A DNA stretch of 64,000 nt from Hermodice carunculata (taxonomy: Eukaryota > Annelida > Polychaeta > Eunicida > Amphinomidae). The notes under the pieces are model-generated. The model saw only the letters and a program-made list of their open reading frames with translations. It ran no database searches and was not told the origin of the DNA. Of the stretch, positions 1 to 13,571 are shown one piece after another. The stretch lies in assembly GCA_964020975.1 (NCBI GenBank), contig OZ026619.1, positions 96,146,804 through 96,210,803 of the forward strand, read 5' to 3'. A program made the position numbers and the translations under genes. Every line of letters starts with the position of its first letter. Positions within the stretch are counted from its first letter, which is position 1.

Positions 1-579
1 ATTACTATGGAAGTCAATGAGCATTCTAATGCTAATTCACATTTTCGACTTCTTCTCCAAAACCATCATCCAGATTAACTTCAAACTTGGTGGCAATGTA
101 CCTTGGGTGGCTTTCTACCAATTTTGTTCAAACGTTTATGCTCCAGTGATTTTTGATTTTTAATTAATTTTTTTGTTCTTTTTTTTGGACAAATCTTAAA
201 AAATCTTGTAAGTCAATGGGCATTCTAATGCTAATTCACAGGACAACTGACATGAAATTTACTGTTTACTTGATAACTTTGAGATCTGTTTTGAGTTTGC
301 TACACATGTTAATTATTCTGTATGAAGGCCATGCTGAGACAGTACATGAATGACCTTGACCTCGTTTGTGGGGTCACAGTGCAACATACATGAATTTTAC
401 TCTTCATTATAACTTGAGAACTACTTGAACTTTGATGTTGCACATGTAAGTGTTCTTCTATAAAGGTCAGACTTACTCAGAACATGGTGTCCTTGATCCT
501 TTCCCAAGTTCCTAGAGCTGCAAGTGTGATGAATGTCAAGATCAGCTGAGGCACGGGCTGTTCACACAGCCCTCTTGTT
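1..579 (+). repeat. Helentron-like hairpin-ended repeat, 3' part (5' end outside window)
   Basis: It contains the 515-bp internal module start and the full 3' module (gaccttgacctcg, gagaactacttgaac) ending with the hairpin GGGCTGT-tcac-ACAGCCC and TCTTGTT at about 579. The 3' module is almost identical to that of the copy ending at 17,895. It is followed directly by the interior of another copy, which suggests insertion into that older copy. Confidence 0.8.
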
Positions 580-2530
580 TTGTTCTTTTTTGGGCAAATC
601 TTAAAAAATCTTCTTCTCTGAAACCGCTCACCCAATTACTTTGATATCACACAGAAACACTCCCTGGGACACCTAGTTCTTAATTTGTTCACCAGGTGGC
701 GCTGCAATTTTTTTCTATTTTTTTTATGAATTTTTGTGTGTTATAGCTATTTTCGACTTCTTCTCCAGAACTGTTACTCAGATTAAGCTAAAACATGTTG
801 GATATGTTCCTTGTAGAAGGGTCAAACAAAGTTGTTCACTATGTGGGAATGCTGCAGATTCCTGATTTTTAACGATTTTTTCCATTCGGGTACTTATCGG
901 TCAATGCAGCTTTCCTATTGTTTACTATGGAAGTCAATGAGCATTCTAATGCTAATTCACATTTTCGACTTCTTCGCCAAAACCGTCATCCAGATTAACT
1001 TCAAACTTGGTGGGGATGTACCTTGGGTGGGTGTCTACCAGGTTTGTTCAAATGGTCATGTTCCAGTGATTTTTGGATTTTTAATGAATTTTTTTGTTCT
1101 TTTTTTGGGCAAATCTTAAAAAATCTTTTTCTCTGAAAGCGCTTACTCAATCACTCTGATATCACATGCAAAGACACCTAGGGACTCCGTGTTCTTAATT
1201 TGATGACCAGGTGGCGCTGCAATTTTTTACTATTTTTTTATGAATTTTTGTGTGTTTTAGCTATTTTCGACTTCTTCTCCAGAACCGTTACTCAGATTAG
1301 GCTGAAACATGGTGGATATGTTCCTTGTAGAAGGGTCAAACAAAGTTGTTCACTATGTGGGAATGCTGCAGATTCCTGATTTTTAATGACTTTTTCAATT
1401 CGGGTACTTATCGGTCAATGCAGCTTTCCTATTGATTACTATGGAAGTCAATGAGCATTCTAATGCTAATTCACATTTTCGACTTCTTCTCCAAAACCGT
1501 CATCCAGATTAACTTCAAACTTGGTGGGGATGTACCTTGGGTGGGTGTCTACCAAGTTTGTTCCCATGGTCATGTTCCAATGAATTTTGTTTTTTTTTTA
1601 TGATTTTTTTTTCAAAAATCTTTACAAAAGTTTTAATAGGAAAGTTTTAACATGGGAATTTCTTGTAATGGTTATAACTAAAATACTTTTGGCCAGATTT
1701 AAGTCAAACTTGGTAGGGATGTGCCTTGGGTGGAACTCTACCAAGTTTGTTCAAATGGTCACGCTCTATTGATTTTGGAATTTTTATGAATTTTTTTTTT
1801 GGGGGGGGGGGGCAAACCTTAAAAACTCTTCACCTCTGAAACTGCTCGCCCAGTTGCTTTGATATCGTTCATAGACACTCCCAGGGATGCATAGTTCCCA
1901 ATTTGTTCACCAGGTGGCACTGCAATGTTTTCTAATTTTTTTTTTTTTTTCATGAATTTTTTATATGGTTTTGTTATTTTTCACTTGTTCTCAGAACCGT
2001 CACTCAGGTTAAAGTGAAATGTGATGGATATGTTCTTGTGGAAGGGTCAAACAAAGTGTTTACTAGGTGGCATTGCTTTAGATTCCTGATTTTTAAGTAT
2101 TTTCCATTCGGGTACTTATCGATCAATGCAGCTTTCCTATTGATTACTATGTAAGTCAATGGGCATTCTAGTGCTAATTCACAGGACAACTGACACAAAA
2201 TTTACTGTTTACTTGATAACTTGAGATCTGTTGTGAGTTAGTACTGTGATGCTGCACATGTTAATGTTTTTGTTTGAAGGTCATGCTCAGACAGTACATG
2301 AATGACTTTGACCTCTTTTCTTGGGTCACAGTGCAACATACATGAATTTTACTCTTCATTATAACTTGAGAACTACTTGAACCTTGATGTTGCACATGTT
2401 AGTGTTCTTGTATAAAGGTCAGACTTACTCAGACCATGGATGACGTTGATCCTTTCCCAAGTTCCTAGAGCTGCAAGTGTGATGAATGTCAAGATCAGCT
2501 GAGCATGGGCTGTTCACACAGCCCTCTTGT
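580..2530 (+). repeat. Helentron-like repeat, copy with two to three internal modules
   Basis: It starts mid-module (tgttcttttttgggcaaatc) and continues through tandem modules: tactatggaagtc recurs at 923 and 1,437, a 514-bp period. It ends with the 3' module and terminal hairpin at about 2,530. A T-run followed by a G-run near 1,790-1,811 marks an expanded tract within the module. Confidence 0.8.
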
Positions 2531-3276
2531 TTGAGATTGTTGTTTTGACATATACAACAATATCCATCAATGGAATTGCACAAATAAGCTATGATTACAT
2601 GTGGAGGGAAATGCCATCTGGTAGTGGACAAAACTTTTGTACATTAATATTTACACAAGCTTTATATGTTCATAAGCCATTTGAGTACTGGCAACTTTGA
2701 AATAAAGATGCCTGTGCAGTATAGCCACAGTACCAGCAAAGCTGAGGCCTGTGGGCCTCTTGTTCAATTTTATGACTTGTATCATATTGGGAAGTCCCCT
2801 TACTCTGGTGATGTTTTTTTTTTTTTTTGGGGGGGGGGGGGGGAGACCTGACCTGGTGCTTTATGTTGTGTGAGTGCCCAGTTCACACAGGATGATTATC
2901 AGGTGATTAATAGACCTGTGGGTGTTGATTTGGTGTGTGCCCATGGGATTTACAACTTCCACCCTGCTGTTTGGACTTTGATGCGTGCAATTATAAGTCA
3001 ACTAAGGGCCAGTGGTGGATGCTGGCACACATTGTCTGTCATCTTGACTGTGAGCAATATCTAGTTGTTACTTTTAGTCTTTTTTTTTTTTTTTTGTGAC
3101 ACATAAATAACTCAATATCATGGCCTCACTCACTGCAGACTTGCCAGTGATCCACCCTGGAGGATTCCTGTTGTGGGTATAATAGTGATCTTGACTTCCT
3201 GTGATTTATTTTCATGCTTTAACTGTAATGGTCTTTATTAAATTATGCCTGTGTGCCAACACTTATATGCTTTTTA
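2531..3276. other. Non-repetitive spacer, no gene recognised
   Basis: AT-rich sequence with a poly-T/poly-G tract at about 2,816-2,843. Short open frames exist on both strands but show no recognisable domain or splice-consistent exon. Confidence 0.4.
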
Positions 3277-3917
3277 GCTCAACTGAGCTTTTGTTAGGGT
3301 CTATGGTTCATCCATCCTCTGTTGTCATTCAGTGGTCTGTCCACAATTAACATTTTTGACTTCTTCTCAAAAACCATCGACCAGATTCACTTTAAACTTG
3401 GTAGAGATGTGCCTTGGTTTATTCTCTACCAATTTTATTCACATGGTCATGCTTCAGTGAGTTTGGGATTTTTTTATTTAAAAAAAAGGGGGGGGAATCT
3501 TATAAAATCTTCGTCGTCCGAAACAGCTGACCCAATTGCTTTGATATCACCAGGTGGTGCTGCTGTAGATTCCTGATTTTTTGCTCAGTCAGGCTGAGCT
3601 TATAGGAGGCTGAGTCGTCCACCCTTCTTCAATCTGTCCGTCCATTCACAATTACATTTTTGACTTCTACGAAACTTTCACCCAGATTCACTTCAAACTT
3701 GATGGCAATGTACCTTGGGTGAATCTCTACCAAATTTGTTCAAATGGCCATGCTCCAGTGATTTGGGGTTTTTTTATGAATTTTTTTTTTGGGGGGGGGG
3801 TGGACAAATCTTAAAAAATCTCCGAAATTGCTTTGTCCTATCCCAAGTTCACAGAAGCACAAGTGTTGTGAATCTCTAGGTCAGCTGAGTATAGGCTATT
3901 TACTCACCCGTCTTGTT
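3277..3917 (+). repeat. Two diverged partial copies of the Helentron-like repeat
   Basis: The first begins at agctcaactgagctttt (3277) and carries the cttcttctcaaaaaccatc module. A second 5' end (gctcagtcaggctgagct) starts near 3,583 and runs to tcagctgag...tcttgtt at about 3,917. Both are short and diverged, with expanded T/G or A/G tracts at 3,480-3,496 and 3,782-3,800. Confidence 0.7.
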
Positions 3918-4848
<931 letters not shown>

Positions 4849-5569
4849 AACATGACCAAATCTTGTTTGTTTGCTGACACTTAACATTCTGTATTATCAA
4901 GAATTCTTTCTTTCTGTCTGGCATCTCCTTTTTACCAGCAGAGTGCTTTCATGTCAAGAACATTCTTTTGTTTATTTTTTCCCCTGAAACTTCATGTTTT
5001 CTGTCATGTAGCTTTTCCAACTTTGAATTCAAATGTACAAGACAACAACTCTCCTTTGCAGGCTCACAGGCAAATTTGCCTTGAGGCAAACTTTCGTTTA
5101 GTTGGTACATGTACTTGGTCTGTATGGGACAGCTTTGGGATTATGGTAGGGGATCATAGATTGTCTCAGGGCATCCACCAACATGAAAAGTTCATTAAAA
5201 AAAAAACCCACCACAATTATACACACATGACTGTCAAAAATTACTGAAAATATTTAGGAACTTACATAGTTTTATACATGTGAATAATAGCAAGTGACTC
5301 CATGTTGGGAAATCTGCTGCAAATGGTGCAGGTTGTTTTTGAGTTTCGGCCAAGGCATACTTTTGAACCTGCTCTACTTCTGTGATTGTTGTCTTGAAAG
5401 AAACTTGATCAATGCGATCCTGTGTGTTGGTGTCATCTGAACAGCAATGCAGGATTCGATTTTAAGGTTAAAAAATACTAAACGAGGCCAGTGGCAGACA
5501 AGGTGGAGAGCAGTACAAAAACTGACTGGGTTGACTCTTGCCATTTTGAAGGGATGTTGGACAGTCAGG

Positions 5570-5765
5570 GTATACAATTTGCATGTCTTGTAGCCCAGGA
5601 CAAGTCAAATTTCAATCAGGGCAAGCATAAAATGGGAAAGCGCTAGCCCTGGGGGGCAAGCAGACATTTCAGTTTTCCATATGAGATTTGTAGAGGTGGA
5701 CAAGCAGCTTTGAATGGAGGGCTAGTAAAATGTGGAAACTACTAGCCCAGAGGACCTGCAGCAGA
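5570..5765 (+). repeat. Dispersed repeat, member of an inverted pair with about 31,200-31,410
   Basis: The blocks aatttgcatgtc, ggacaagtcaaatttcaatc, agggcaag and actagccc here reappear as reverse complement at about 31,200-31,410 (gaatttgacttgtcccaggg and neighbours). The similarity is imperfect. No termini can be fixed and no coding potential was seen. Element class is unknown. Confidence 0.55.
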
Positions 5766-7009
5766 TAAAAAGAATGTTGCAGAGCTGTGAGTCAATGTAA
5801 CATATGATTATGACGTGTGTTTCAACTGATCTACTGGCCTTGTCATCAGGGATCCAGGGAGACTTGCTAGTTTATGATTTGAAATTTTTTAGTTGCCTCA
5901 TTACAGATCTCACGCACACACAACACAGGTGATGGATGTGGGATTGGCAACTAAATGTCACCAAGACTCATTTGAAACTATCACTGGGACAAAGGTCTGC
6001 ATTCAGTAAAATGTGAAAACATTCACAATCTTTTTCTTTGCAATGTAGAATAATGTACCCAAGGCTACATGTACCTTATTTATAAATGTGTTTTAAGAGT
6101 TTTTTCAGTGTCAACTGTATCAGGTGTAGCCAAATGTCACTGACAAGGGTTGATAGACACAGAATGAAAAATATGACATTATACCAGACAATGGTGCCAT
6201 AAATGTACTCATGATGTTGAGGCCAAACAGTTCAGCCGTGCAGAGTTGGTGTATCTAATGCTTTTTCCCTGTCAAATCTGAAAGTCTCTGTCCTGGACGG
6301 TTCTAGTTGGATGCACATATATACATATATATTCAAGAATCTAGATCGAAAATTCCTGTGATCCTATTGTCCGGGACCTCTTGGGGATAAGTGACGTTCA
6401 GTCTCCACTTGTCCTGTGGACAAGTTTATAAAATTTACAAACTTTTGTCTCTTGCATAATAAGTTGGAAGTCACAAGTGTTTGAAATCATTGATCTGATT
6501 TTCATGTGAAATTGCAAGTGGCATGTACTCTATTCACACTTTGCTATGCCAGTTAGATATATGAGGACAAGCAATTTAAGCTGAGCAAGGAGGCTACACG
6601 TGGAACCTCCTTGATCCAAGGAACAAATGGAACCTCAAAATCACTTGTCCTATGAACAAGTAGAACTGAAATAATCTTACTGTCTGAACAGTGATGCCTG
6701 TTTGTCCCGGCAGACAAAAATGTCTATGGCGTAGGGGTTGTGTTTAATCGTCTCTCTTGATATAACTGTTAAAAAAATGGCCACGTAAACTGTCTGTCAT
6801 GGGGTGCTTGGCCTGTTGCTTGTACTGTTTGTTGCTGTACAGGCAGGTCAAGAGGCAGGCAAGTTTTTGGCAGTTATGGCCCTCTGCCATCTGGTGTGAA
6901 GAACACCCTGTGACTGCACTGGATACTCCATGGGACAAGTCAAATGTAGGGTGCTGAGGACATGTGTCAGTGTTGCCTGGGTTCCTGTGCAGGTAAACCC
7001 TCAAAGGGA
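5766..7009. other. Unassigned DNA with small hairpins
   Basis: No exon recognised. Small inverted motifs such as cacttgtcctgtggacaagt (about 6,398) and aaggaggctacac...cctcctt (about 6,588) occur. The latter motif recurs at 13,083. Confidence 0.35.
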
Positions 7010-7615
7010 CGCCACGTGGGTGGTCTTGGGGCATATCACACTCTCTACCAAATTAGTTCACTATAAGGTGGTGTTGTCACTTTTTTATTTAAAAAAAAAA
7101 ATATCTAAATTAGGACAAATCAGTAAGTGTACCTAAATGTTAGCATTGTTACTGTACTGTAGGGATAGAAGTAAACCTGACATATTGGCTTATGTCTCAG
7201 TAATTTTGGATACTAGACCCATGGTTACTATAAAACGCCAATAGGAAAGTACCTGTGAGGATTTCTTTTGATGTTGTAAATTTTGAGCTTGACTGACCTT
7301 GAAAGGCTGGCTGATATAGTAACTAATATTTCAGCAGTTTGGTGGGTTGATCATAGGGCCATGGTTACTATTAAACATGCATCGAAGGTACATACATGTA
7401 CCCATAGGGTTTCTTTTGATGTGAAACTTGGCCTTGAGTGATCCTGACAGATCAAACTGTCATATTGATAATATTTAAAAAATGACTGGTGAAGTGTATG
7501 AGAGAAGACTTAAATATTATACACAGTGTCCTTCATTTGATACTATTCTGAACAGGACCACTTCAGTCTGTGCATGCAAGGTCAGCTGAGCACAGGTCTG
7601 TCACACTCATTTTGT
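7010..7615 (+). repeat. Variant Helentron-like repeat, 3' portion
   Basis: It shares aaacctgacatattggctta, catggttactat and the 3' end aaggtcagctgagcacagg...tgtcac with the 54,180-54,593 copy. It begins with a degenerate ctctaccaaattagttca module block. The 3' terminal motif is decayed (cattttgtt). Confidence 0.65.
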
Positions 7616-8700
7616 TAATATGTAACAACCTAGAAAGTAGTTCCAAATTTTGACAGTGGATAGAAAATATATCAAGCTAACCAATGCCATAGGCATACAT
7701 GTACATGAACCACTGTTTTTTCTGGGGGGGGGGGGGGGGAGGTGCTCTCAAAATTAGTTCTGCTACTGTACAAGTTTTTGAAAATGTATATTCCAAAGTT
7801 ACATTTTTTTCAATGTGATTTGCACATAGTCTAGAAGGTAGAAAATGTCTCATTTATTTTTGCATGGTGATATTACATGTAAGTGTGGCACAGATAGATA
7901 AAAGTGAAAAACAATGACTGAGAATTTATGTGGCCATCAAATGACAATAAGGGACTTTCTAAGCTTTAAAAGTGGTGCCATGTGTCACTTTTATGGGCAC
8001 ATCACCAGGCAAGATAGTAAACTGGACCCAGTAAACTGAATTGCTGTTTTCGTGACTTTTTATTAACTTTAGAGAAACATACATACATACATACATACAT
8101 ACATACATACATACATACATACATTAAATAAGTAAATAAATAAATAAATACAAACACTGTGGTTGATGGGTAGCGTGAAAAGTAAACTTGGGTCTTTCAA
8201 ACAGAGATAAGACTTCTCTCGTAAGTGATAGATCCATTAAACACACCAGTAGACAACTGTGTCCAGGCTGATTGTAATTCATGTACTAGTACATGGCCTG
8301 GATTAGAGGGGAATCCCCCAGACAGCCGCACAGTACAAAGGCGGTGTGTTCTCAGTGTGCAGTCACTGATAAGTGACTATATATACAAGTGAGATGTTTG
8401 TGTTAGGATGGGTGTGTAGTACTAGTCCAGTGAGTGTGGTTTGGCGTGCAAGCTGACATACATCTGTGGCATGTATCATCCTATTCAAATTAAGAACAAA
8501 GCTTTGAACAGACAGGTGTTTATGTTGCCTTGGTAACTTAGGCATGCAAGATGTCCGACTGAGTGGCAGTTGGCCTCTTGGCCTCCAGTAAATCCACTGG
8601 GAACTTGAATACTCAATGCCAATCAAAACAACTTTGGTGCAGCCGAATTGTCCATATGATTCCAGATTCAAATTTCTGGACGAAAAACCTTTGATTCAAG
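7616..8700. repeat. Unassigned DNA with (ACAT)n and (AAAT)n microsatellites
   Basis: An ACAT tetranucleotide run at about 8,079-8,123 is followed by an AAAT run to about 8,150. There is a G-tract at about 7,726-7,740. No gene recognised. Confidence 0.6.
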
Positions 8701-8880
8701 TGCAGTGAAATGCTCTGTTTTGAGACCACTGTGAAGAAAGACCACCTGCCTTTTCAGACCATGTTTACCATGTCCCTTTTGCCATCTGTCCCATGTTATT
8801 GCACATCTATTGACCACTTGCTTTAGGTGACCACTTTTGGTTTGCCCTTGGGGTGGTCTCTGAAAACAGGTTTCACTGTA
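8701..8880. mobile_element. Short TIR element (MITE) of the TACAGTGRAACC type
   Basis: The left end tgcagtgaaatgctctgttt and the right end, whose reverse complement reads tacagtgaaacctgttttca, form imperfect inverted termini, both continuing into agaccac. Length is 180 bp. CAGTG ends next to TA suggest a Tc1/mariner-type non-autonomous element, which is inference. Confidence 0.65.
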
Positions 8881-10689
8881 CATTGCTCCCTCTTTACTAA
8901 GCTGATGATGGGGTCCATGGCATGGAGGAGACTGCGTTATGGCAAGACTGCCTCATGACAAGGGGGCATGCCTCAGTGAGAGCCAAGGGACCCACCTTGT
9001 TATATCAGAATCCACCGTGTAGTGGGGGACCTTTACAAAGAGAGAGCAGCGTTCCAGCATGCCTGTCATTCCAGACAAAATGAGAATGGTGCAGGTAAAC
9101 AGCTCTCCTCATTGGGCTCTGGCTCACAACCAAAGTGTGTTTACAAAAGATTGTGGACTTGTCTGCATAGACAGATTCAAAGGAGGGAGGCCACCTCACT
9201 GTCCATAATTGTTGGCTGCAGGGTCTATGCTTGTGATGAATTTCGCCTGATAAAACAGCAGGAGTGTGAGAGTCTGCAGTGACAGAGCTGGTCTTCAAAA
9301 GTCGGTCCCCAAGATTGAGAATATAGGTGTAGTAATGAAATGTTACAGTAGCATTTGGCTAATTGACTAATGGTCAGAGCAGTCCTTGGTATGTAGATTC
9401 AAGCATGACGTTTTTATGTGAATATACATAAAAAAACAAAAACACCTGTGTGTGTATTTGTACATATAAACAAGTGCAAAAAAAAGCAATTTCTTGGCAG
9501 TTTTTGAATGTGTTAAAAATTTATGAATCAAAAACTGGTATTTTTTAAGTGCCCTATCGCGAACAGGTATTACAGATTTTGTTGAAAATTTATGTAATAG
9601 TATGTTGTTTGCTTGGTGAACTATGGGACCTCAGATTCTTGGACTGTATAGTGCATGAAACATGCGCATCTTTGTCCTTTTGTGCTCAAATTTCCAAAAG
9701 CACATGTTTGGTTTAAAGATATTCTGTATAGTGAGTAGACAAAAGAAAAGAGCTATGTTGAATAAGTCTTCTTATGGTTACTATGGGGTGGGGTGAGAGG
9801 GGAGGGCGGGTAGAGAAACGGAAGACAGGTTAACAGTAAATATCAGTAAACTAGGACCGGGTAAAGGAAAGTGGGAAAGAGGAAGAAAAACAGACAAAAC
9901 GGGGCAGATAAAGACAAGCGCAACATGTAGTACATGTACACATAAAAGCCTGAAGCTGTTGTATTTTTGTTTTTTTGACCACTGAACACCTGGGTATGTC
10001 AAATGTCTGCTTCTATGTTTTTTTCTTTTTTTCTTTTTTTTGTGTGTGTTTGTGTGTGTGTAAAAGTTTCTTTGGATTAGGGGCAAACATTTGGGATGAT
10101 AATAGGTACATGTATTATGATACTTGCAGCATGGGCTAAACATATTCTGGTCTATTTAGTTGAGCTATGTTTCTCTAGCAGGGCAGAGGAAACAGAGAAC
10201 TTGGTCAATCTGCTAAGAAGACACAGATAAAGCCTACATATATGCCAAAATATACTTCAGATCAACAGCTTTCTTGGCAGATTTTTTAGTTCTCGAAGCC
10301 AAACTTTCATGCATCCAGGAAAACTTGCATCAGCCTTATTTTTTTAACATGGGAAGTGTCAAATAGTCTTTGCACGTTTTCATCATCTTTCACTTTTGAA
10401 GATTTTATTTTTTTGATTGTGTACATGCAGCCTTCCTCCTGGTAAGAGTTTGTTACCATATAAGGTATCTCAAACAACCAACAACAAAGAAAGTAAAAGA
10501 TAAAAAAAAAATGCTTTCAGGCATGTTGCTAAAATTTGGTACCTCTGCATGGAAAGATGATCTTAGATTTCTGGGTCTTTGTGACTGATTCAGTGATGAG
10601 CCTACGTCATCTCTTTGGTCATTTTATGACTGCTTGGCTCTCATAGTACACCACATGAGGTCATATAGTGTCCAGGACAAACTTTTTGG
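8881..10689. other. Unassigned DNA
   Basis: Overlapping short frames on both strands at 9,005-9,298 and 9,781-10,143 have no recognisable domain. They have no support as exons. Confidence 0.35.
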
Positions 10690-13010
10690 GGGTCATTATT
10701 ACCTACTCATTAAAAAACCCCACATTATTCCTCACAACAAGCTGACAAAGGCTCAGCTATAGTAGTCATGAATACCAGCGATTACATAGCAGAAGCCAAA
10801 AAATTATTTTCAAACACAGATCACTACTGGCCTGTCCCAATCAATCTGACGAATCAATGCAATGAAAAAGCGAGAAACCTTTTACAGGAACCAGTAGAGA
10901 ACAAATCTGTTTGTACAGGTATGTTCAAATACCTGTACATTGAAGAACCACGAGTTCTGTGTTTCTATATTCTGCCCAAAATACACAAGGGAATCTACCC
11001 ATCCCGGGGCAGACCAATCCTTAGTGCAAATGAGTGTCCAACAGAAAAAAAATCTCAGGCTTAGTAGATTTTTTTTCTATGCCCTCTAGTGTCAAACATC
11101 CCAAGCTACATCAAAGACACCAATGATTTTATCTCCCGAGAAAGAATCATTACCACCACAACCAGTAAACACTCTACTGGTCACCTCAGATGTTAACTGT
11201 TTGTACACTAACATACCAATAACAGAAGGCCTGAGAACAGTAGCAAAATCTTTGCTACACAATAGACCAACTGATCAAAAACCACCATTCAGTGAAATCA
11301 TATCTCTGCTAAGATTGGTCTCAAATTGCAATAATTTTGAGTTCAATGGCAAACATTACCTCCAAATAAGTGGGACGGCCATGGGCAAAAGAGTAGCACC
11401 ATCATATGCTAATGTCTTCATGGTGGGTTTGGAGGAAAACATGCTGTCAAAACATCCTTTGAAACCAACAGTATGGTGCAGATGCATAGATGACAGCTTC
11501 ACCATATGGCCATATGATGAAGAATTTTGAAAGCTCTCAAAACTTTTAAAAATTCAAGACATTTTTACATCAGCTAAATTAAAATTCTATTATAAATTTA
11601 TCCATAATGATCTACCCATAAGATTACTCTCTTTTCAATTCATCCCAATAAATGAAATAAACAACTATAATAACAGACAGTGTGATAACCTTTTTATTAA
11701 TAGAGTCAATAAAATATTTGCAAAACAGAGTTTAAACTATGATATTCCAATCACAGTGAATCAAACAGATAAGAATGTTATAAGGAAAATACATACTCAT
11801 AGTTTACAAGGGTTTTCCTTGTATATAAAAAAAATATTTTTTTGAATAATTATGAACAGAGTTGTAATATATATAACTGCTATGTTTGTCAAAATAATAA
11901 ACAATTATATTTTCCCACCCATGTTGTGTGTGTAAACTGCATTATATCATGAAGTTTATTTCGACATTTATTGTTAAAGTAACTGCCATCTATATTGTTT
12001 CAAATGTTTAAGACTTAAAGGTGGCTCCTATGAGAGCGACATGTATTTGTCTTAATAGGAGTCCCCCTAGCCACATCAATTTTTTTATCATTATGTACAT
12101 ATATCTCAATATTGAAATCGTCATTGTATTGATTGGCTAAAATAAATGAGTTTTGAGTTTGAGTTTGAGAAGCACTTACAGAATTTATAACAGGTCCACA
12201 AAAATTACCATCAAATTCTCAGTCACACACACTGACAAGGAAATTAGCTTTCTAGACACAATGGTCAAATTTGATGAAAACAGAAAACTGTACATGTACA
12301 AAAACCAACAGATACCCACATGTACCTGCACTTCAGATCGGCACATTCTAAACACTGCAAAACAGCTGGAGCCTGCAGTCAATTTTTGAGGGTAAAAAGA
12401 ATTTGCACCCTCCCAGCTGATTTTGAGGAAAATGCAAGGAAAGTGCTGATGTATTACACATTAAGAGGCTACCCTACCAAATTACTACAGGACTCATTGT
12501 CGAACGTGGGAGCTCAAGATCGAGCCTCATTACTTCAGTACAGACATAGTCCCTGACAAGCTGATCAGAACCAAGATCAGCTTTTCCTGATAACAAGGTA
12601 CAATCCAGCATTACCTCCTCTGAAAAACATCATTTGCCAAAATTTGGGCACAATCCCATTCTCAAAATATGCTCCAATTCTAGGGAATAAGCAAATTACA
12701 GTGGGCTTCAGGAGAGCTGAAAACCTCAAAGCTGTTCTAGTCAAATCACAACTAAAATATCCACTTACATAACACCCTTCTGACATAGCAGGGGTTACAG
12801 AACAAAATCCCTGTGACAAAAACAATTGCAGATACTGTGAGAAAATGGATACCATAGGTGTTGTAAAAAGCACAACCACAGGACGGACATACCCAACTCC
12901 AAAAGGTGGGACGTGCAGACATAACAACTTAGTCTATCTATCATGATTGACTTGTGAAATCTGCCACAAGCAATATGTGGACTTGATAGAAGACTAGTAA
13001 TCCAGTAAGC
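10690..13010 (+). mobile_element. Degenerate Penelope-like retroelement (RT plus GIY-YIG remnants), split by a LINE
   Basis: The 5' part encodes the PLE signature blocks: VVMNTSDYIAEA, FYILPKIHKG, GRPILS, LVTSDVNCLYTNIP, FEFNGKHYLQISGTAMG, APSYANVFM, and CIDDSFTIW, which is the RT catalytic motif. After a foreign insertion (about 11,540-12,169) the reading resumes with EISFLDTMV (12,2xx), a block ending near 12,750, and a cysteine-rich stretch to about 12,980 with NLVYLS and CEICHKQYVDL, typical of the GIY-YIG endonuclease N terminus. The copy is old and broken in several places, and both ends are hard to place. No hammerhead was found in it. Confidence 0.85.
11540..12169 (+). mobile_element. 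5'-truncated LINE (non-LTR retrotransposon) 3' end inserted into the Penelope-like element
   Basis: The left part translates as SAKLKFYYKFIHNDLP, then NRQCDNLFINRVNKIFAKQS and KNVIRKIHTHSLQGF, a C-terminal end common in CR1/Jockey-like animal LINEs. A non-coding 3' tail follows (ggtggctcctatgagagcg onward) and ends in a short TTTGAG repeat (12151-12169). Coding is interrupted near an A-run at about 11,830. It lies exactly between two halves of the Penelope-like RT region, so it inserted later. The exact LINE clade is uncertain. Confidence 0.7.
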
Positions 13011-13080
13011 ATACTTGCAAAATTTTCTAGGTGGGTACTTGGGACTTAGGGAAATGCCCAGTCCTGACCCCCAAAGTTAG

Positions 13081-13571
13081 AACAAGGAGGCTACACAGGC
13101 CTCCTTGGTTAGAAGCTTATTATTGTATGTTTGGTGGTGAATTATCTTTTTCCAGAGTGAAATTTAAAAGTTGTAACTCACTGTAGATCACATGACCTAA
13201 ACATTGTTACAAATAAATTGTGACACGCCTGCATCAGTGTCATAGTGCACTAACCTTACAAACAAAATCAAATGTGTGCGAGGGATGTTCGTTTAATTAT
13301 TATTATACGTCACACGTGACGTGGATCAACTATGGTGAATGTAAACAAAGATGACACACCAGGTCAGCATTGAAAGTAGGCCTAGGGGATTTTTTTTTTT
13401 TTTTTTTTGATGAATACCCAATTAAACATAAAATAAATAAAATCTGGCAGGGCTGAAGAGTGGTTTACAATTTTTCTCTCACTCGCCCTTGCTGTTGGCG
13501 GGGAAAATCTCTTGTGACCTTCAGTCGCTCATGATTTTCCCCACCAACAGCGATCTCTCATGAGAGAAAAA
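13081..13571. repeat. Two small foldbacks: aaggaggc hairpin and a long imperfect palindrome
   Basis: aacaaggaggc at 13,081 pairs with gcctccttggtt at 13,100. Further on, tttttctctcactcg...gctgttggcggggaaaatc (about 13,470-13,509) is matched in reverse complement by gattttccccaccaacagcg...gagagaaaaa (to 13,571). The second is a foldback of about 100 bp. No TSD was identified. Confidence 0.65.

Noticed and set aside
9005-9298. Two opposite open frames of 86-97 residues as a small gene
   Set aside because: No domain, signal or splice support on either strand.
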